DNA of 64,000 nucleotides, from the NCBI RefSeq assembly GCF_005405125.1, contig NZ_BJDL01000013.1, forward strand, positions 1 through 64,000, in the 5' to 3' direction. Position numbers and translations under genes: made by a program. A model generated the notes under the pieces. It was given only the letters and a program-made list of their open reading frames with translations, made no database searches and had not been told where the DNA came from. Numbering within the stretch: position 1 is the stretch's first letter; each line of letters begins with the position of its first letter. Of the stretch, positions 1 through 8,015 are shown in pieces. This DNA comes from Lactiplantibacillus songbeiensis (lineage in GTDB: Bacteria > Bacillota > Bacilli > Lactobacillales > Lactobacillaceae).

Positions 1-643
1 TGAGGATGTGTCCTTTTAGTTTACACAAAAATTGGTGTTGATGGGAAATCCATCAACACCAAATATTGTAGAACCAAGTTATCTGTCATACCCAAAATAT
101 TGTGAGCTATCAAGACCTAACCATGGTCATCATCTTATCATCACGGTAGGGTAATTGATATAGGAGTGCGACTTAAACGTTGCTAAATAAGATTTAAGCA
201 GGTTTTTCAAGGAAGTAAACGACCACTGATTGGGATTGGTTGTAACTCTCTCTCAACTAACAGGGCCGATAGTGAGCAATGTAGCCCCTTACTGACACAC
301 TGCTGTGAGTTGCTAACTGCAATTGAATGAAGCCTGTTTGATCAACAGTGTGCGATCTAAATTAGCGTCGAATGCGGATAGATATTAAAGCTTAGCTGTT
401 AATTTAGTGAGCTAAGTGAAAGGGTGTAAGTGGCATTAAAATCCTTAATATCAGGTAAGCATATCTCAGCAGATAAAAGCGGTTTACTTAATTCTTAGCA
501 GCGTGGTACGGGGAAGAACTTTGGTTCAATCAGTAATTTAGACTTAGCGTTTGAGGGACTATAATAGTCACTCATAATTGATAACAAAGCTTTGATAGTG
601 ATTTACCATGATAATAATTATTTAAATTAGTGATAAAATTCTA
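1..643. other. Long gene-free stretch upstream of the serS leader
   Basis: No open reading frame of useful length with a ribosome binding site is seen on either strand. Near the left edge, 31-61 forms a strong hairpin (TTGGTGTTGATGG with its exact complement and a GAAA-like loop) without a clear T-run. It may end a transcript that enters from outside the window. A second small hairpin lies around 391-417 (CTTAGCT / AGCTAAG). I recognise nothing else. The stretch could hold a decayed gene or an untranslated RNA, but nothing supports a specific call. Confidence 0.4.
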
Positions 644-672
644 TTGACTTTAATAACTAGTTACGTTAAATT
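644..672 (+). promoter_or_regulatory. Candidate promoter of the serS T-box transcript
   Basis: TTGACT at 644-649 (5 of 6 to the -35 consensus), a 17 bp spacer and TAAATT at 667-672 (4 of 6 to the -10 consensus). It lies just upstream of the first conserved T-box leader element, which is the expected position. Confidence 0.5.
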
Positions 673-679
673 AAGAGAG

Positions 680-910
680 TAATGAAAGCGCAATCATAAT
701 GGCCAGTAAGCAACGGACTTATTTAGAGAGCTAACGGTTAGTGGGAGTTAGTTAAGTTGAGGTTGGTGAATCCACCATTTAGCGCATGGTTTCGAGATAA
801 GAAGCCACGGTGAGACGTTATACTCGTGAGCGCATGTGTATGCATTAAATTGGGTGGTACCACGTTGATTAAGCAACGTCCCATAGTCTAAACAAGACTA
901 TGGGACGTTT
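680..910 (+). promoter_or_regulatory. T-box riboswitch, serine specific, controlling serS
   Basis: The T-box core GGGTGGTACCACG is at 852-864. It is followed by an intrinsic terminator whose arms (AACGTCCCATAGTC and its complement, about 875-909) run into a T-rich tail. Upstream, an AGTAA motif near 702 is the 5' side of the specifier loop, and AGAGAG with an apical-loop-like GTTAGTGGGA follows at 725-746. The matching 3' side of the specifier loop reads GAATCCACC, which puts a serine TCC specifier at 771-773. By the known T-box mechanism, uncharged tRNA-Ser would stabilise the antiterminator and allow serS transcription. The specifier call rests on hand pairing of CAAC..GTTG around the loop. 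Confidence 0.9.
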
Positions 911-933
911 TATTTATGAGGAGGAGTTATATT

Positions 934-2211
934 ATGTTAAATGCTAAATTTGTTCGTCAAAATCCAGCCTTAGTTAAGGCTAAGTTGCAAACACGGAAGG
1001 TTGATCCGGCTGAAGTCGATACTTATCTTGCCCTCGACCAACAAAATCGCGAGGCGATTACTAAAATAGAAGGTCTGAAGCGCCAGAAAAATCAATTGAC
1101 ACAGCAAGTTAGCCAAAATGATCCTAAGACCGCTGCTGGGCAGGCGTTAATTGCTGAAGTTAAAACGATGAATACTGAGATTAAACAAGCAGAAGTTGCC
1201 CAAAGCGAGCTGAATGAACGGCTTAACTATCTAGCCGTTCGTTTTCCTAATCTGCCGGCTGATGATCTGCCAGTGGGGCCAGATGAAGCTAGCAACGTCG
1301 AGATGCGCACCTATGGGACAATTCCAACATTTGATTTTAAACCGAAAGCACATTGGGAACTTGGTGAAGATTTAGGTATCTTGGACTTTGATCGGGCAGC
1401 AAAAGTCGCGGGGGCTAGATTTGTCTATTATAAGGACGCTGGGGCTTTGCTAGAACGAGCAGTCTATAACTTTATGTTAGATTTGCATACTCAAAAGCAG
1501 GGCTACCATGAAGTGATTCCGCCATACTTGGTGAACGCCCAAACGATGTATGGGACTGGTCAATTTCCTAAGTTTAAAGAAGATGTTTACACGGTGGAAT
1601 CATCTGGTATGACATTGATTCCGACGGCAGAAGTGCCGTTGACTAATTATTATGCGAATGAAATTTTAACAGAAGCCCAATTACCAACATACTTTACCGC
1701 GCTAACCCCATGTTACCGTTCTGAAGCGGGAAGTGCCGGTCGCGATACCCGTGGCTTGATTCGAATGCATCAGTTCCATAAAGTTGAAATGGTGAAATAT
1801 TGCAAACCTGAAGATTCCGCAGCCGAACTCGAAAAATTAACGGATAATGCGGAAGAAGTCTTACGGGAATTAGGCTTGGCCTACCATGTTATTAAATTAT
1901 CAACTGGCGATACCGGTTTTTCAGCGGCTAAGACTTATGACATCGAAGTTTGGATGCCAGAGCAAGGGGTGTACCGGGAAATTAGTTCTTGTTCTAATTG
2001 TTTGGACTTCCAGGCGCGCCGGGCGATGATCCGCTACCGTAAAGCAGATGGAAGTGTTGAATATGTGCATACCTTGAATGGTTCAGGACTAGCGGTTGGC
2101 CGGACGGTGGCGGCTATTTTAGAAAACTATCAACAAGCAGATGGCTCGGTCAAGATTCCTAAGGTGCTGCAACGCTATACAAACGGTTTAACTGAAATAA
2201 ATTTATTATGA
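934..2211 (+). CDS. serS: Seryl-tRNA synthetase
   Basis: Class II aminoacyl-tRNA synthetase of 425 residues that charges tRNA-Ser with serine in the cytoplasm. The N-terminal part (about residues 25-110) is the helical coiled-coil arm that contacts the long variable arm of tRNA-Ser ([15 protein letters not shown]...). The catalytic domain has the class II motif 2 region ([24 protein letters not shown], in two parts) and motif 3 ([18 protein letters not shown]). The ATG at 934 is chosen because GAGGAGG lies 8-15 bases upstream and the N-terminus [11 protein letters not shown] fits the family; an upstream in-frame extension would read into the terminator tail. It is controlled by the serine T-box just upstream and ends at its own terminator. 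Confidence 0.97.
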   Translation: MLNAKFVRQNPALVKAKLQTRKVDPAEVDTYLALDQQNREAITKIEGLKRQKNQLTQQVSQNDPKTAAGQALIAEVKTMNTEIKQAEVAQSELNERLNYLAVRFPNLPADDLPVGPDEASNVEMRTYGTIPTFDFKPKAHWELGEDLGILDFDRAAKVAGARFVYYKDAGALLERAVYNFMLDLHTQKQGYHEVIPPYLVNAQTMYGTGQFPKFKEDVYTVESSGMTLIPTAEVPLTNYYANEILTEAQLPTYFTALTPCYRSEAGSAGRDTRGLIRMHQFHKVEMVKYCKPEDSAAELEKLTDNAEEVLRELGLAYHVIKLSTGDTGFSAAKTYDIEVWMPEQGVYREISSCSNCLDFQARRAMIRYRKADGSVEYVHTLNGSGLAVGRTVAAILENYQQADGSVKIPKVLQRYTNGLTEINLL

Positions 2212-2261
2212 GAATAAATTATTATCTTAGTAACTTAATTAAACAACAAATCCTTTAATAT

Positions 2262-2309
2262 CAACGAAGTGGGCGATTGTATTAATCAATTGCTCACTTT
2301 GTTTTCATT
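2262..2309 (+). terminator. Intrinsic terminator after serS
   Basis: Imperfect 17 bp stem (AACGAAGTGGGCGATTG against CAATTGCTCACTTTGTT) with a 7-base loop, followed by a T-rich tail. It separates serS from the next gene. Confidence 0.7.
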
Positions 2310-2331
2310 TAGGGGCTTAGTTAATGAGCAA

Positions 2332-2358
2332 TTGACATAAACTTCACATGCATAAAAT
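2332..2358 (+). promoter_or_regulatory. Possible promoter of the EIIC-like/serine dehydratase operon
   Basis: Perfect TTGACA at 2332-2337 and TAAAAT at 2353-2358. The spacer is only 15 bp, so the -10 assignment is tentative. It sits about 120 bases before the next start codon and after the serS terminator. Confidence 0.4.
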
Positions 2359-2477
2359 CTATATTGATGATAATCTTTTATCATAAATGAAAGGGCTTCC
2401 ATCAACGACAATACAAATTATTAAAGCTTTAGCAATTTTTCAACGTTAATGGGATTCATAAATGAGGAGGATTTATC

Positions 2478-3536
2478 ATGCAAATAATTTTAGGCGTCTT
2501 AGTATTACTCAGTGTGATCGCGGTGATGACGTTATTTACATTTAAAGCACCCCAAGGTCAAAAGGCAGTCAGTGCACTTTCGGGGGCAGCTTGTGCCACG
2601 TTCTTACCGCAAGCGTTTCTCAGCTACGCCATTGGTGGGGTGTTCCATCTGGATTTTGTCAAACAAATTGGTGATACGATGGGGTCGTTAGGCGGCTTAG
2701 CGGCTGGAGCGTTAGTGCCATTAGCTTTTGGGATTAATCCAGTTTTTGCCATCCTACTCGGGGTTTCCTTATTGAAAGTTAAATTATTACCTGCTTTTAT
2801 TGCCGCTTATTTGGTTTCTTTCTTAATTAAAGAAATTCAAAAGCGCGTGACAGACGGTTTAGACCTGATTATCATCGTGTTGGTTGGGCCAATCTTAGTA
2901 AATTTCGTTGCGGGGCTAATTTCACCGGTAGTTTTAATGATTTTGAACACGATTGGTGGGACAATTATAACAGCTACAAAAGGTAACCCTTATGTCATGG
3001 GGGCCGTTTTAGGGGCAATCATTCCATTAGTCGGGATGACGCCGCTATCTTCGATGGTCTTAACCAGTTTGATTGGCTTGACCGGGGTACCGATGGCGAT
3101 TGGGGCACTAGGGTGTACGGGGAATTCTTTCTTAAACCTTAGCTTCTTTCGGAAGATGAAGTTTGGTGACAAATCAACGACTTTGGCCGTTACGATTGAA
3201 CCGTTAACGCAGATTGATGTGATTGCGGCGAATCCGGTGCCAATCTTTGTAACCAACGCACTGGCGGGAGCGGTTAATGGGATTATCGTGACCGCGTTAG
3301 GCTTGGTCATCAATGTGACCGGGATGGCAACCCCGTGGGCTGGACTGATTGTCGCCTTTGGGATGAATTCCGTCGTGAAAGTCTTAATTGCCGTTAGTTT
3401 GATCTTTATTAACAGTACGATCTGGGCCTACATTGGCGCTTGGATCTTTAAAAACTTTAAAATTCATACCGTCGCTGAAGTCCGTGCTACTGATCAAGTC
3501 GAGGCACCAGCAGCGGCAGCACCAGCAAAAGCTTAA
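2478..3536 (+). CDS. PfoR/EIIC-like integral membrane transporter
   Basis: A 352-residue, very hydrophobic protein with about nine or ten predicted membrane segments and an Ala/Pro-rich C-terminal tail (EAPAAAAPAKA). The pattern matches the PTS EIIC-like family often annotated PfoR or 'PTS sugar transporter subunit IIC'. No IIA or IIB domain is fused and none is encoded nearby. It is followed within 40 bases by both serine dehydratase subunits, so it is more likely linked to serine or a related substrate than to a sugar; that is inference from context. The ATG at 2478 has GAGGAGG about 8 bases upstream. The family is fairly clear but the substrate is not known from sequence. Confidence 0.8.
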   Translation: MQIILGVLVLLSVIAVMTLFTFKAPQGQKAVSALSGAACATFLPQAFLSYAIGGVFHLDFVKQIGDTMGSLGGLAAGALVPLAFGINPVFAILLGVSLLKVKLLPAFIAAYLVSFLIKEIQKRVTDGLDLIIIVLVGPILVNFVAGLISPVVLMILNTIGGTIITATKGNPYVMGAVLGAIIPLVGMTPLSSMVLTSLIGLTGVPMAIGALGCTGNSFLNLSFFRKMKFGDKSTTLAVTIEPLTQIDVIAANPVPIFVTNALAGAVNGIIVTALGLVINVTGMATPWAGLIVAFGMNSVVKVLIAVSLIFINSTIWAYIGAWIFKNFKIHTVAEVRATDQVEAPAAAAPAKA

Positions 3537-3572
3537 TAGACCAAGGCATGATTTAAATGGAGGTTGACAACA

Positions 3573-4226
3573 ATGACAGTTAATTATAAAAGTGTTTTTG
3601 ATATTATTGGGCCAATTATGATTGGACCCTCAAGTTCGCATACTGCCGGGGCCTGTGCCATTGGCCGCGCTGCCAACAGTATTTTTAAAGATAAACCGAC
3701 CGAAATCGTCATTCATTATTATGAATCATTTGCCCAGACGCACAAAGGGCATGGTACCGATTATGCGATTATCAGTGGCGTATTAGGCTTTGATCCGGAT
3801 GACAGTCGCGTGCCTTACGCGATTGGGCTAGCCCGGGATCAAGGAATTACCATTACGTTTATTGAAGAAGCCGGCGATAGTCCAATCAAGCATCCGAATA
3901 CCGCGATTGTTGATCTGGAAAATGATAGTAAGAAAGTGACAGTCGCGGGTTGTTCAATCGGTGGTGGGACAATCGAAATTCGTGAGATTAAGATGGACGG
4001 TTTTGATATTAAGCCGAAAGGGCCACTCCCAATCTTATTAGTCCAGGGCGGTGAAAATGATCATCAAAATGTGACGAAACAGTTGGCAGATTTGACCAAA
4101 GTGAATGATCAACAACGTTATCAGACTGCCCGTGGCAATATGTATGAATACGACTTGGATCGGCGCTTAAAACACGAAGAAATTACTAAGCTGGCCGAAA
4201 ATCACACGACGATGGTTTACTTATAG
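3573..4226 (+). CDS. sdaAB: L-serine dehydratase, iron-sulfur type, beta subunit
   Basis: Beta subunit (217 residues) of the two-subunit Gram-positive L-serine dehydratase, which deaminates L-serine to pyruvate and ammonia. The N-terminus carries the family signature IGPSSSHTAGA near residues 15-25 and the downstream AGCSIGGGTIEI block. The C-terminal half looks like an ACT-type regulatory fold (ILLVQGGENDHQNV). ATG 3573 follows GGAGG at 3559-3563 with a 9-base gap; an in-frame TTG at 3564 overlaps that site and is less likely. The alpha-subunit start follows the stop by 11 bases, so the two are made together. Confidence 0.93.
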   Translation: MTVNYKSVFDIIGPIMIGPSSSHTAGACAIGRAANSIFKDKPTEIVIHYYESFAQTHKGHGTDYAIISGVLGFDPDDSRVPYAIGLARDQGITITFIEEAGDSPIKHPNTAIVDLENDSKKVTVAGCSIGGGTIEIREIKMDGFDIKPKGPLPILLVQGGENDHQNVTKQLADLTKVNDQQRYQTARGNMYEYDLDRRLKHEEITKLAENHTTMVYL

Positions 4227-4237
4227 GGGTGACGAAC

Positions 4238-5128
4238 ATGTATATGAGTATCGCTGAACTAGTATCAGCATCAATGACCCAGCACCAACCGGTCTATGAA
4301 TTAATGATTGCACAAGAAATGGCGACTTCGAACTGTACACGAGAAGAAGTCTGGCATACGATGGGGCGTAACTTAGACGTCATGGAAGCCGCTGTTAAAA
4401 AAGGCGCTGCGGGTGACGGGGTTTATTCGACGACCGGTTTAACGGGTGGCGAAGCGGTATTACTAAAGAAATATCGGCAAACCGGGCACACCTTATCTGG
4501 TGACGTGATGATGCAAGCCGTTCAAAACGCGATTTCAACGAATGAAGTCAATGCGGCGATGGGGGTGGTTTGTGCAACGCCAACTGCTGGCTCAACTGGG
4601 ACATTACCTGGCGTGGTCTTTGCTTTGCAAGATCGCTTGGACTTGACCCGTGATCAGATGATTCAGTTCTTATTTACGGCGGGGGCCTATGGTATGGTGA
4701 TTGCTAATAACGCTAGTATTGCTGGTGCCACGGGTGGCTGCCAAGCGGAAGTCGGTAGTGCTTCAGCGATGGGGGCCGCGGCCGCGGTTGAAATTGCTGG
4801 CGGGACCGCTGAACAGAGTGCCGAAGCTTTGGCGATGGCCATCAGTAATTTATTAGGGCTAGTTTGTGATCCAGTCGCTGGCTTAGTTGAATTACCGTGC
4901 GTAAAACGGAATGCTATCGGGGTTAGCAATGCGTTAATTGCCGCTGATATGGCATTGGCGGGCTGTACCAATAAGATTCCAGCCGATGAAGTGATTATGG
5001 CGATGGATAAAGTTGGTAAGGGCTTGCCTAGAGCTTTACGGGAAACCGGCCTGGGGGGCTTAGCAGCAACGCCAACTGCCATTCGTATGGAAGAAAAGAT
5101 TTTTGGTAAAGCCCAAGCTAAAGCTTAA
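4238..5128 (+). CDS. sdaAA: L-serine dehydratase, iron-sulfur type, alpha subunit
   Basis: Catalytic subunit of 296 residues. In this family conserved cysteines hold a 4Fe-4S cluster that binds the serine hydroxyl. Candidate cysteines are visible in SNCTREEVW, VCATPTAGSTG, GGCQAEVG and CDPVAGLVELPC. Glycine-rich segments (GATGGCQAEVGSASAMGAAAA) are typical. ATG 4238 is preferred because AGGGG lies 8 bases upstream and overlaps the stop of sdaAB; a GTG at 4229 would sit inside that site. It is the last gene of the operon, and a weak stem with a TTTTTT tail lies near 5146-5172. Its role here is serine catabolism to pyruvate. Confidence 0.94.
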   Translation: MYMSIAELVSASMTQHQPVYELMIAQEMATSNCTREEVWHTMGRNLDVMEAAVKKGAAGDGVYSTTGLTGGEAVLLKKYRQTGHTLSGDVMMQAVQNAISTNEVNAAMGVVCATPTAGSTGTLPGVVFALQDRLDLTRDQMIQFLFTAGAYGMVIANNASIAGATGGCQAEVGSASAMGAAAAVEIAGGTAEQSAEALAMAISNLLGLVCDPVAGLVELPCVKRNAIGVSNALIAADMALAGCTNKIPADEVIMAMDKVGKGLPRALRETGLGGLAATPTAIRMEEKIFGKAQAKA

Positions 5129-5208
5129 TCCAAGTGGAAAGACGGTGGCTATCTAGTGGTCATGGTCTTTTTTGTTAGTTATCGTTGTATACGCTAACAT
5201 TATTATTG

Positions 5209-5217
5209 TGATAAAAT
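5209..5217 (+). promoter_or_regulatory. Extended -10 promoter of the YheO-like regulator
   Basis: TGATAAAAT is an extended -10 element (TG, one base, TAAAAT at 5212-5217). It lies about 65 bases before the regulator start. No good -35 at 17 bp is present, as is common for extended -10 promoters. Confidence 0.45.
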
Positions 5218-5284
5218 AGTATCATATGATTGACAGTCATGGTTGAGTTATCAGGTGGGGGCTATCTTTAGTGAGGTGAGTGAC

Positions 5285-6031
5285 ATGAAAAAAACGTTAT
5301 CAGCGAAACAAGCTTATATTCGAGAATTTATTCCATTCGTGGACTTTTTAGCCGATATTTTGGGGCCTAATAGTGAGGTCGTGTTGAATGACTTATTAGA
5401 TCTGGATCATTCGGTCGTCGCTATTCGCAATTCACATATTTCACACCGGCAAGTTGGCGATCCGGCGACTGATTTGGCTTTACGCACGATGAAAGCTGGC
5501 CGGGCCGAGAAACGCGACTACTTAGCGAATTATAAAGGTGTGACTCATGGCAAATATCCAATGCGGTCATCGACGTATTTCTTGCGGCTAGATGGTGAAA
5601 TTGTTGGGATGATTTGTATTAATACGGATGAAAGTGACTTAGATGAGCTACAGCAACAAGTGACTAAAATTATGCAAGATTATAAACATCTAAATGTTGC
5701 CCATCGCAACACCCCGAAAGCAGAAGCCCATGCAGATGAACCACATGAGTCTCCCGTGGCGCCAGAACATCTGACGACCTCAATCACTGACTTGGCTCGC
5801 GAAGTGACGCAGGCGGTCTGTGCCGAATATGGGGTTTCGGTGGAATATTTAAAGCAAAATGAAAAGCTTGAAATTGTCCGAAATTTGTATCACCAAGGTT
5901 ATTTTCTTTTAAAAGATTCTGTTAGTGAAGTGGCTAAAATTATTAAAGTGTCCGATCCGAGTGTTTATCGTTACTTACAAACGGTTAAATATGAAGATGC
6001 CGACAACCAGCAAGAATCGACGACGGACTAA
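5285..6031 (+). CDS. YheO-like PAS domain and helix-turn-helix transcriptional regulator
   Basis: 248 residues. The N-terminal part (about 10-125: FVDFLADILGPNSEVVLNDL, then DHSVVAIRNSHISHRQVGDP) is the YheO-type PAS-like sensor domain. The C-terminal part (about 165-240: AEYGVSVEYLKQNEKLEIVR then LKDSVSEVAKIIKVSDPSVY) is the HTH_22-type DNA-binding region of the DauR/YheO family. ATG 5285 follows GTGAGGTGAG. Related regulators often control amino-acid catabolism genes, so its position after the serine dehydratase genes suggests control of that operon, but this is inference. It has its own promoter candidate and a strong terminator. Confidence 0.85.
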   Translation: MKKTLSAKQAYIREFIPFVDFLADILGPNSEVVLNDLLDLDHSVVAIRNSHISHRQVGDPATDLALRTMKAGRAEKRDYLANYKGVTHGKYPMRSSTYFLRLDGEIVGMICINTDESDLDELQQQVTKIMQDYKHLNVAHRNTPKAEAHADEPHESPVAPEHLTTSITDLAREVTQAVCAEYGVSVEYLKQNEKLEIVRNLYHQGYFLLKDSVSEVAKIIKVSDPSVYRYLQTVKYEDADNQQESTTD

Positions 6032-6050
6032 GTCGTGATGAGCCTAAATA

Positions 6051-6099
6051 AGCGCCTTCGGATCAACTGATTAACCAGCTGATTCGAAGGCGCTATTTT
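6051..6099 (+). terminator. Intrinsic terminator after the YheO-like regulator
   Basis: A 19 bp stem (AGCGCCTTCGGATCAACTG against CAGCTGATTCGAAGGCGCT, with two wobble pairs) and a TATTTTT tail. It also lies just past the 3' end of the convergent minus-strand gene. Confidence 0.85.
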
Positions 6100-6103
6100 T
6101 GAG

Positions 6104-6412
6104 TTATTTTTGTTTCTTAAGCATCAGCGTTAAGGCTGTTGGCCGGGCTTGTTGGGGATGCTTAGTACCCCATTCGTAGAGCCAGTATAACCAGTAAGCC
6201 ACGAGCCATTGACTGATGATGAATAAGAGACTGTTGGCATTAAAGCCAGCGACGATACCAGTCATGATTAGCATGAAGCTGGCATAGCCAATCGGTAAGA
6301 GGGCTGCGCTGCGGACTGAAGCTTTCGTCACTCCTAGGGCGTACTGCAGATAGACGATTAGACTAATGACGACAATCAAGCAAAAAATCACGATATATTG
6401 ACTTATTGGCAA
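6104..6412 (-). CDS. Small three-segment membrane protein, unknown
   Basis: About 102 residues with three predicted membrane segments: YIVIFCLIVVISLIVYLQYAL near the N-terminus, then LLPIGYASFMLIMTGIVAGF and LLFIISQWLVAYWLYWLY. A short basic tail ends in KKQK. I do not recognise a family. The start is uncertain: TTG at 6412 sits 8 bases after GGAGG and is preferred, while GTG at 6421 overlaps that site. The gene stands alone, convergent with the YheO-like regulator. Composition is like its neighbours. Confidence 0.6.
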   Translation of the reverse strand: MPISQYIVIFCLIVVISLIVYLQYALGVTKASVRSAALLPIGYASFMLIMTGIVAGFNANSLLFIISQWLVAYWLYWLYEWGTKHPQQARPTALTLMLKKQK

Positions 6413-6786
6413 CCTTCCCACCTCCGATAATTAAGTTAGTTGCAGTATAGCACAGATTTTGATGGGGAACAGGTGAGAAAATTAGCCAACTTTTATGAAA
6501 AGGTGATGAGGACAGGCCTGCGTGCAGGTAGCCGAAAAAACATTATAATCGTTATTAAATATTATTATGACTGGTTTCTGGTGGGAAATTTATTAAAACG
6601 ATTTAATAAATTATCAGAATAATAATTCTCATGCAATTTTAACTAACTAAAACCAGCTTCAAAGTGCGAACCAACGGGATTGAACGCACCAAAAGAAACA
6701 AGTCACCAATTATCAAAGGGTGGTGACCGACTTTTGTCAGCAACCTTGTATGTTATGATAGGGAGTAAGTAATGGAGGTGAGTGTG

Positions 6787-6978
6787 ATGCTAACTGCTGA
6801 TGAAGTACGACACCGATTGCGACAGGACCTCGTAACGATTGCCGATGATTACCAAGTTAATATTGAAAATCGACTTTATACAGAAACCGAGTATGTTGAG
6901 TTAATGCAAACCTTACTGCGGTTGCGCGAATTAAATATGCCGGCTGATTGTTTAGCGCAAATGCTAGCGATTAATTAG
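6787..6978 (+). CDS. Small cytoplasmic protein of 63 residues, unknown
   Basis: MLTADEVRHRLRQDL followed by a predicted mostly helical chain that contains a charged segment (ENRLYTETEYVELMQTLLRL). The ATG at 6787 follows GGAGGTG at 6774-6780 with a good gap, and a TATGAT -10-like box lies at 6754-6759. No membrane segment, metal motif or family is recognised. A 15-codon open frame with its own ribosome binding site and then a terminator lie just downstream. Confidence 0.6.
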   Translation: MLTADEVRHRLRQDLVTIADDYQVNIENRLYTETEYVELMQTLLRLRELNMPADCLAQMLAIN

Positions 6979-7007
6979 GCAAACAAGTAAATAAGGAAGT
7001 GAAAATC

Positions 7008-7055
7008 ATGACCACAGATAGTCCGTCAGATTCTATTCAGTCCAGTGAGTGCTAA
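7008..7055 (+). CDS. Possible 15-residue micro-ORF MTTDSPSDSIQSSEC
   Basis: ATG at 7008 lies 8 bases after AAGGAAG (6993-6999). The frame runs 15 codons to TAA, and its last codons lie in the 5' arm of the following terminator. The peptide is Ser/Asp rich and ends in a single cysteine. It could be a short secreted or regulatory peptide, the tail of a lost gene, or chance. Nothing links it to a known family. Confidence 0.3.
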   Translation: MTTDSPSDSIQSSEC

Positions 7056-7093
7056 TGCCAATGAAAGAAATTCATTGCGCATTAGCACTTTTT
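7049..7093 (+). terminator. Strong intrinsic terminator
   Basis: GTGCTAATGC and its exact complement GCATTAGCAC (7079-7088), extended inward by AATGAA/TTCATT, then TTTTT. It ends the transcript of the 63-residue gene and the micro-ORF. Confidence 0.9.
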
Positions 7094-7163
7094 GGTTGAT
7101 CGTCATCAGCTGATCGTTAATCATTCAAATCAATTGAAGCTGCAGTTGAGCTCGCATACATAT

Positions 7164-7276
7164 GCTTGGTACTAGTTAAAATTGCCGCTTGCCGGTTGGC
7201 TAAAAGATAACTATCTGGTAATTAACGCCGATTCTGGTCCAACCAGAGTGGCAACTTAAGCTGACTAGCACCAAGC
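7164..7276 (-). repeat. Copy A of the intergenic structured repeat (deletion form)
   Basis: Only the two ends of the repeat remain. The left end, GCTTGGTACTAGTT with TTGCCGCTTGCCGGTTGG, matches the left end of copy B. The right end, GATTCTGGTCCAACCAGAG with CTAGCACCAAGC, matches its right end. The central folded units are missing. The element is non-coding and about 113 bp. Confidence 0.8.
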
Positions 7277-7287
7277 TTCGTCTACAT

Positions 7288-7322
7288 AAAAAAAACTACC
7301 TTGAAAGTTAATTTCAAGATAG
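7288..7322 (-). terminator. Terminator of the HmoB/TRAP-like gene
   Basis: Read on the minus strand: CTATCTTGAAA, a 5-base loop, TTTCAAGGTAG, then eight T (7295 down to 7288). It lies about 28 bases past the stop of the minus-strand gene. Confidence 0.85.
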
Positions 7323-7350
7323 CTTTAGACAACCTTGCATTAAGTCAAGG

Positions 7351-7851
7351 CTATGATTTTAAGGACCGAACGAAGGCGTAACGGCTTTCGTGGTAGTCAA
7401 AGTCAGCAGTGGTGTACTTCGCGAATGGCTTAAATGAAGCGCTCCGTAACCAGACGGCATATTCAGAATCGCTATGCCAATTAGTGACGATGACAAAGGC
7501 GGCGTCATTTTTGGCTTCCCGTAAGATCATGAAATGTTTTAACCCATTAGGCTTTTCATATTCGGTTCGGAAAGCGCTGAACTTAGAATTAAAGACTTTT
7601 TGTTCTTCAATTGGTAAGTCCATAAAAATAAAACTGGTTATGCCATGCCAATCGGCAGTACCTTTGTTCAATAAAACATCATAAGAAACTGGACTTGAAA
7701 AGACGGACTTTTCACCGCTCAAGTCGAGTAACATGTAACGATCTTCAGTGGCATTGGCTTGCATTAATAATAAATCACGGTCCGCATGCTTTTGTTGGAT
7801 CATGGTTAAAATTTTACGCGTCCCAAAAGTTGCTGAAATCTTTCCACTCAT
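7351..7851 (-). CDS. HmoB/TRAP-like antibiotic-biosynthesis-monooxygenase-fold protein
   Basis: 166 residues. The C-terminal half (about 95-160: HFMILREAKNDAAFVIVTNW, SDSEYAVWLRSASFKPF) has the ABM-fold pattern of B. subtilis HmoB and staphylococcal TRAP. HmoB is a heme-degrading monooxygenase, whereas TRAP was first reported as a signalling protein, so heme degradation is possible but not proven here. ATG 7851 is preferred over an adjacent TTG because AAGGAG is 9 bases upstream. The promoter has a perfect TATAAT at 7883-7888 (minus strand) overlapped by a PerR-like palindrome. It is divergent from the YhfI-like gene. Confidence 0.8.
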   Translation of the reverse strand: MSGKISATFGTRKILTMIQQKHADRDLLLMQANATEDRYMLLDLSGEKSVFSSPVSYDVLLNKGTADWHGITSFIFMDLPIEEQKVFNSKFSAFRTEYEKPNGLKHFMILREAKNDAAFVIVTNWHSDSEYAVWLRSASFKPFAKYTTADFDYHESRYAFVRSLKS

Positions 7852-7871
7852 CAAATATCACTCCTTAGTTA

Positions 7872-7888
7872 TTACAATTATCATTATA
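7872..7888 (-). promoter_or_regulatory. Promoter -10 with overlapping PerR/Fur-like box
   Basis: TATAAT (minus strand, 7883-7888), with a weak TTTCAA 17 bp upstream. The 15-mer TTACAATTATCATTA at 7872-7886 matches the B. subtilis PerR box TTATAATNATTATAA at 11 of 14 defined positions. The match is by eye and AT-rich DNA gives chance hits. Confidence 0.4.
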
Positions 7889-8015
7889 CGTGTTTTCGAA
7901 AATAATTGAAAACAAGTCGCTGAACGGTTTCAATTATTTTTTAGATTGGGTTAAAATGAAGGTAAGTCGTTGGCAATCCGGTTTTGATTGTTTGCATTCA
8001 AATGGAGGTTTCATG

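Noticed and set aside
481-540. GCGTGGTACGG near 500-511, similar to a T-box core
   Set aside because: It lacks the full GGGTGGTACCRCG core, a following terminator and a specifier domain; the real serS T-box is at 680-910.
2990-3313. 107-codon minus-strand open frame inside the EIIC-like gene
   Set aside because: It is the reverse frame of a clear membrane protein gene with no ribosome site.
6440-6622. 60-codon plus-strand open frame
   Set aside because: No ribosome site, begins inside the upstream region of the minus-strand membrane gene, and AT-rich composition without a recognisable protein pattern.
7890-8015. Longer start for the YhfI-like gene
   Set aside because: The added 42 residues have no ribosome site and overlap the divergent promoter region.
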